A stretch of DNA of 8,261 bases, from the NCBI GenBank assembly GCA_023433515.1, contig JAEZCN010000177.1:1-8261 (forward strand), written 5' to 3'. Below are positions 6,053 to 8,261 of the stretch, piece after piece. The notes under the pieces were generated by a model. The model saw nothing but the letters and a program-made list of their open reading frames with translations. It ran no database searches and had not been told where the DNA came from. Numbering within the stretch: the first letter of the stretch is position 1; each line of letters starts with the position of its first letter. Made by a program: the position numbers and the translations under genes. The DNA comes from Pseudomonadota bacterium. GTDB lineage: Bacteria; Pseudomonadota; Gammaproteobacteria; Steroidobacterales; Steroidobacteraceae.

Positions 6053-6423
6053 ATCCCGTCGGGATCGTGCACGAAGAGCTGGCGCAGATCGCTGGCCGGC
6101 ACGCGCGTGGAACGGTACTTCACGCCGTGCTTTTCGAAGCTCGCCACGAGTTCGTCGTAGTTGTCGGCCGCGAATGCGATGTGATCGACGCTGCCGCTGC
6201 CGTGGCGCGCGCGCGCCGCATCATCCAGGCGCCCGGTCGCCACGTAGCTGGCCTGGCCCGCGACGTGAACGACCGCGACGTCACCGACGTATATCCACAA
6301 TCCCTCGAAATCGAACGGCGGCCGCGGCCCCGTGCGCAGCCCGAGCACGTCGCAATAGAAATGCCGCGTCTTCTCAAGGTCCTTCGACAGCACCATGTAG
6401 TGCTGCATCTGCGTGATAGGCAT
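6019..6423 (-). CDS. VOC (glyoxalase/dioxygenase superfamily) protein
   Basis: This 134-residue single-domain cytoplasmic protein shows the two beta-alpha-beta-beta-beta modules of the vicinal oxygen chelate fold: MQHYMVLSKDLEKTRHFYCDVLGL at the start, split by GLWIYVGDVAVVHV, then DHIAFAADNYDELVASFEKHGV and VHDPDGIQIEI at the end. Candidate metal ligands are His8, His53 or a neighbour, His81 and Glu127. Members include glyoxalase I, extradiol dioxygenases, epimerases and fosfomycin- or bleomycin-resistance proteins, so the reaction is undetermined. The ATG at 6423 is used; Met6 and Met10 are possible later starts. No ribosome binding site precedes it, because the arm of a perfect inverted repeat begins two bases upstream of the start codon. 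The C-terminal codons overlap the convergent hydrolase gene. Confidence 0.9.
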   Translation of the reverse strand: MPITQMQHYMVLSKDLEKTRHFYCDVLGLRTGPRPPFDFEGLWIYVGDVAVVHVAGQASYVATGRLDDAARARHGSGSVDHIAFAADNYDELVASFEKHGVKYRSTRVPASDLRQLFVHDPDGIQIEINIRARS

Positions 6424-6424
6424 G

Positions 6425-6538
6425 GGTGGGGATAGTGGTGCCGGTGTAAAAAGTGGGGATTAGCACTGTCGGCGTCGCCGCTGTCAACGGCTGTTGGGGC
6501 TAATCCCCACTTTTTACACCGGCACCACTATCCCCACC
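6425..6538. repeat. Perfect 40-bp inverted repeat with 34-nt centre
   Basis: Bases 6425-6464 are the exact reverse complement of 6499-6538 (checked base by base, 40 of 40). The arm contains GGTGGGGATAGTGG, a GTGTAAAAAG stretch and GTGGGGATTAGC. The 34-nt centre (6465-6498) holds its own 11-nt palindrome CGGCGTCGCCG (6470-6480) flanked by CTGTC on both sides. The element starts one base from the VOC start codon and ends five bases from the MetE-like stop codon, so it is practically the whole 120-bp gap. No encoded protein and no target-site duplication are seen. It fits a REP/BIME or MITE-type non-autonomous element and would fold into a very stable RNA hairpin. Confidence 0.92.
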
Positions 6539-6543
6539 TCGGT

Positions 6544-7644
6544 TCAGCCCCAGACCTCGCGGGCGATATCCACCACCAGGCGCAGCTTCTCGGTCTGCTG
6601 GCTCATCTGGATGTCGTTACCGTGGAAGCTGCTCGAGAAACCGCACTGCGGCGACAGCGCGAGCTGCTCGAGCGGCACGTACTTGGCGGCCTCGTCGATA
6701 CGCCGCTTTATCGCGTCCTTCGACTCGAGCGCGCCGAGCTTGGTCGTGATGAGGCCCAGCACGACGATCTTGCCCTGCGGCAGGAATCGCAGCGGACGGA
6801 AGTCGCCGCTGCGCTCGTCGTCGTATTCCAGGAAATACGCGTCGACCTTCATCTCCGACAGCAACGCCTCGGCCACCGGCTCGTAACCGCCCTCCGCCGC
6901 ATGTGCGCTCTTGAAGTTGCCGCGGCACAAGTGCACCGCGAGCGTCATGCCTTCGGGCTTCTGCGCGACGACACGATTGATGAACGACGCGTAACGATGC
7001 GGCAACTCGTTCGGATCGTCACCACGCGCCCGCGCCGCCTCGCGCATCTTCGTGTCGCACAGATAGGCGAGGTTCGTGTCGTCCATCTGCACGTAGTTGC
7101 AGCCCGCCTTCGACAGCGAGCGCAGCTCGTCGCCGTACGCCTGCGCGACGTCGGCGTAGAACTGCTCGAGATCCGGATAGTCCTTCTGGCTGATTCCCGC
7201 GCGACCGCCGCGGAAGTGCAGCATCGTGGGCGACGGAATCGTAACCTTCGGCGTCCGCTTCGTGTTCGCCTTCAGGTACTCGAAGTCCGCGCGCTGGATG
7301 TCGCGCGCGTGTTTCACCTTCGAGACCACGCGCATCACGGGCGGCGCGAGCTCCTCGCTGCCATCCGGCTTGATCACGATCGTGGGATCGTCGGATTGCA
7401 CGCCGTCGAGCTGCTTGAGGAAATCGATATGAAAATAGGTACGTCGGAATTCGCCATCGGTTATCGCCTGCAACCCGACGTCTTCCTGCATCTTGATGAC
7501 TTCCGCGATCGCCTTGTCTTCGACGGCGCGCAGGTCGGCCGCCGTGATTTCCTTGCGCGCGAATTTCTCGCGAGCCTCGAGCAGGTAGCGCGGACGGAGG
7601 AAGCTGCCGACGTGATCGGCGCGCGAGGGAATCAACGGGGTCAT
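6544..7644 (-). CDS. MetE-core protein (cobalamin-independent methionine synthase II family)
   Basis: The 366-residue cytoplasmic protein matches the C-terminal catalytic half of MetE (TIM-barrel, UROD/MetE-like), as in the YxjG/YxjH-type stand-alone proteins. RADHVGSFLRP (8-18) is the homocysteine-side N-terminal motif. The zinc ligands are His238 and Cys240 (VHLCRGN), Glu273 (YFLEYDD) and Cys334 (SPQCGFSSSF), and all are kept. MetE itself is about 750 residues, so this protein lacks the N-terminal half needed for the polyglutamyl-folate donor. Such core proteins transfer methyl groups to homocysteine-like thiols from other donors, or have unassigned roles. AGGAG (7650-7654) is 5 nt before the ATG. 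Downstream on the same strand come the 40-bp inverted repeat and the VOC gene. It is divergent from the MFS transporter gene, which suggests a shared regulatory region. Confidence 0.93.
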   Translation of the reverse strand: MTPLIPSRADHVGSFLRPRYLLEAREKFARKEITAADLRAVEDKAIAEVIKMQEDVGLQAITDGEFRRTYFHIDFLKQLDGVQSDDPTIVIKPDGSEELAPPVMRVVSKVKHARDIQRADFEYLKANTKRTPKVTIPSPTMLHFRGGRAGISQKDYPDLEQFYADVAQAYGDELRSLSKAGCNYVQMDDTNLAYLCDTKMREAARARGDDPNELPHRYASFINRVVAQKPEGMTLAVHLCRGNFKSAHAAEGGYEPVAEALLSEMKVDAYFLEYDDERSGDFRPLRFLPQGKIVVLGLITTKLGALESKDAIKRRIDEAAKYVPLEQLALSPQCGFSSSFHGNDIQMSQQTEKLRLVVDIAREVWG

Positions 7645-7864
7645 CAGATCTCCTGAATCAATAGCTTACGAACTTCTCTTGATCGGCTTCATGAATGCGA
7701 GATGTGCCGAGCGTACGCGAAGTGTTGGGCCGCGTCGCCACCGCCACTCCACTCGAACTGCAATCCGTTTCGCGCGCCAGCGAACTCGAGTCAAACGCAC
7801 GAGCACGCTGCAACGCGATGTTATTCTCGCCGCGCCGACGACGGCTTGGGGGGAAAAGAACGAC
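7645..7864. other. Divergent intergenic region, MetE-core gene / MFS transporter
   Basis: These 220 bp must hold the promoters of both flanking genes. I see an 8-bp palindrome ACTCGAGT (7784-7791) and a TTCGC/GCGAA pair (7769-7773 and 7780-7784). A weak -10-like TATTCT (7822-7827) lacks a good -35. The small reverse frame across this region shows no family features and is not called as a gene. Confidence 0.35.
7650..7654 (-). promoter_or_regulatory. Ribosome binding site of the MetE-core gene
   Basis: AGGAG on the minus strand lies 5 nt before the ATG at 7644-7642 and supports this start. Confidence 0.65.
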
Positions 7865-8261
7865 ATGTCGAACTACGATCCGCGCAGCCTGCTCGCAACG
7901 TCACCGATGACGCGGCTGCAGATCCTCGTGTGCACCATCACCGTCATGCTCAACGCGCTCGACGGATTCGATCTGCTGGCGATCAGTTTCGCCACCCCCG
8001 GCATCATGATGGATTTCCAGATCCCGCCCGACGAAGGCCTGGGCCTCGTCCTGGCAATGGATCTGTGGGGCATGGCGGTCGGCTCGTTCGTGCTGGGCGG
8101 CGTGGCCGACTACGTCGGCCGGCGGCGCGCGATTCTCTCGTTCCTCGTCGTCATGACGATCGGCATGTATCTCTGCTCGCACTCCGCGGACAAGTACGAA
8201 CTCGCGGGCTGGCGCTTCTTCACCGGCCTTGGCATCGGCGGCATGCTCGCCGCGATCAACG
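7865..8261 (+). CDS. MFS transporter, aromatic acid:H+ symporter type (3' end outside the window)
   Basis: The first 132 codons of an inner-membrane transporter are present and run off the end of the window. After a short cytoplasmic N-terminus come TM1 (about 18-42) with NALDGFDLLAISFATPGI, TM2 (about 60-80), the MFS signature loop GGVADYVGRRRAI (78-90), TM3 (about 88-105) and the start of TM4 with RFFTGLGIGG (117-126). The acidic DGFD motif in TM1 is characteristic of the aromatic acid:H+ symporter branch (PcaK, BenK, MhpT-like), which imports benzoates, hydroxybenzoates, protocatechuate and related acids, although some members carry other organic acids. The ATG at 7865 is preceded by a G-rich GGGGGGAAAAG that may serve as the ribosome binding site. 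It is divergent from the MetE-core gene. Confidence 0.9.
   Translation, partial: MSNYDPRSLLATSPMTRLQILVCTITVMLNALDGFDLLAISFATPGIMMDFQIPPDEGLGLVLAMDLWGMAVGSFVLGGVADYVGRRRAILSFLVVMTIGMYLCSHSADKYELAGWRFFTGLGIGGMLAAIN

Noticed and set aside
6425..6538. CRISPR array or complete insertion sequence
   Set aside because: There are only two arms, in inverted orientation, with a 34-nt centre and no open frame, so there is neither an array nor a transposase.
6622..7656. Plus-strand frame of 344 codons opposite the MetE-core gene
   Set aside because: Its Arg/Leu/Val-rich composition is typical of antisense frames in GC-rich genes. The minus strand carries all MetE zinc ligands.
7666..7866. Small minus-strand frame in the divergent region
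   Set aside because: It is Arg/Val-rich without features, overlaps the MFS start codon and lies in the likely promoter region.
7901..8182. Minus-strand frame opposite the MFS gene
   Set aside because: Asp/His/Arg-rich antisense shadow of transmembrane coding sequence.

Overview
The window is a GC-rich, densely coded bacterial chromosome segment. Codon use is strongly G/C-ending, and several starts are GTG or lack a clear Shine-Dalgarno sequence. Combined with adenine phosphoribosyltransferase and LysM/YkuD L,D-transpeptidase genes of proteobacterial type, a Proteobacteria origin is likely. Gammaproteobacteria (Steroidobacter/Nevskia-like environmental lineages) is my best guess, but no rRNA or lineage marker is present to settle it.

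Layout. 1-453 (+): C-terminal part of an unrecognised helical protein, whose stop codon abuts the stop of the convergent gene. 454-1587 (-): periplasmic LysM + YkuD L,D-transpeptidase with a Pro/Ala/Glu-rich tail. 1649-2185 (+): apt, divergent from the transpeptidase and possibly leaderless. 2205-2972 and 2965-3762 (+): two overlapping glutathione S-transferase genes. The first closely resembles LigF-type beta-etherases. The second is a divergent relative that has lost the usual glutathione-contacting residues. 3893-4603 (+): alpha/beta hydrolase. 4601-4697: palindromic repeat element that includes the stop codons of both flanking convergent genes. 4695-5159 (-): exported SnoaL/NTF2-like protein. 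5330-6052 (+): MES/HNL-like alpha/beta hydrolase, overlapping by 34 bp the convergent VOC protein gene at 6019-6423 (-). 6425-6538: perfect 40-bp inverted repeat around a 34-nt centre, filling nearly the whole gap between the VOC gene and the next gene. 6544-7644 (-): MetE-core ('cobalamin-independent methionine synthase II') protein. 7865-8261 (+): start of an MFS transporter of the aromatic acid:H+ symporter type, divergent from the MetE-like gene.

How it fits together. The left quarter (transpeptidase, apt) is housekeeping. From about 2200 onward the gene types (paired LigF-like GSTs, two alpha/beta hydrolases, a SnoaL-like protein, a VOC protein, a C1/methyl-transfer-like protein and an aromatic-acid-type transporter) look like an accessory catabolic neighbourhood, plausibly for aromatic or lignin-derived compounds. 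That is inference from family membership only. The most notable items are the GST pair, which may be a catalytic/non-catalytic heterodimer, and the two palindromic intergenic elements placed tightly against coding ends.
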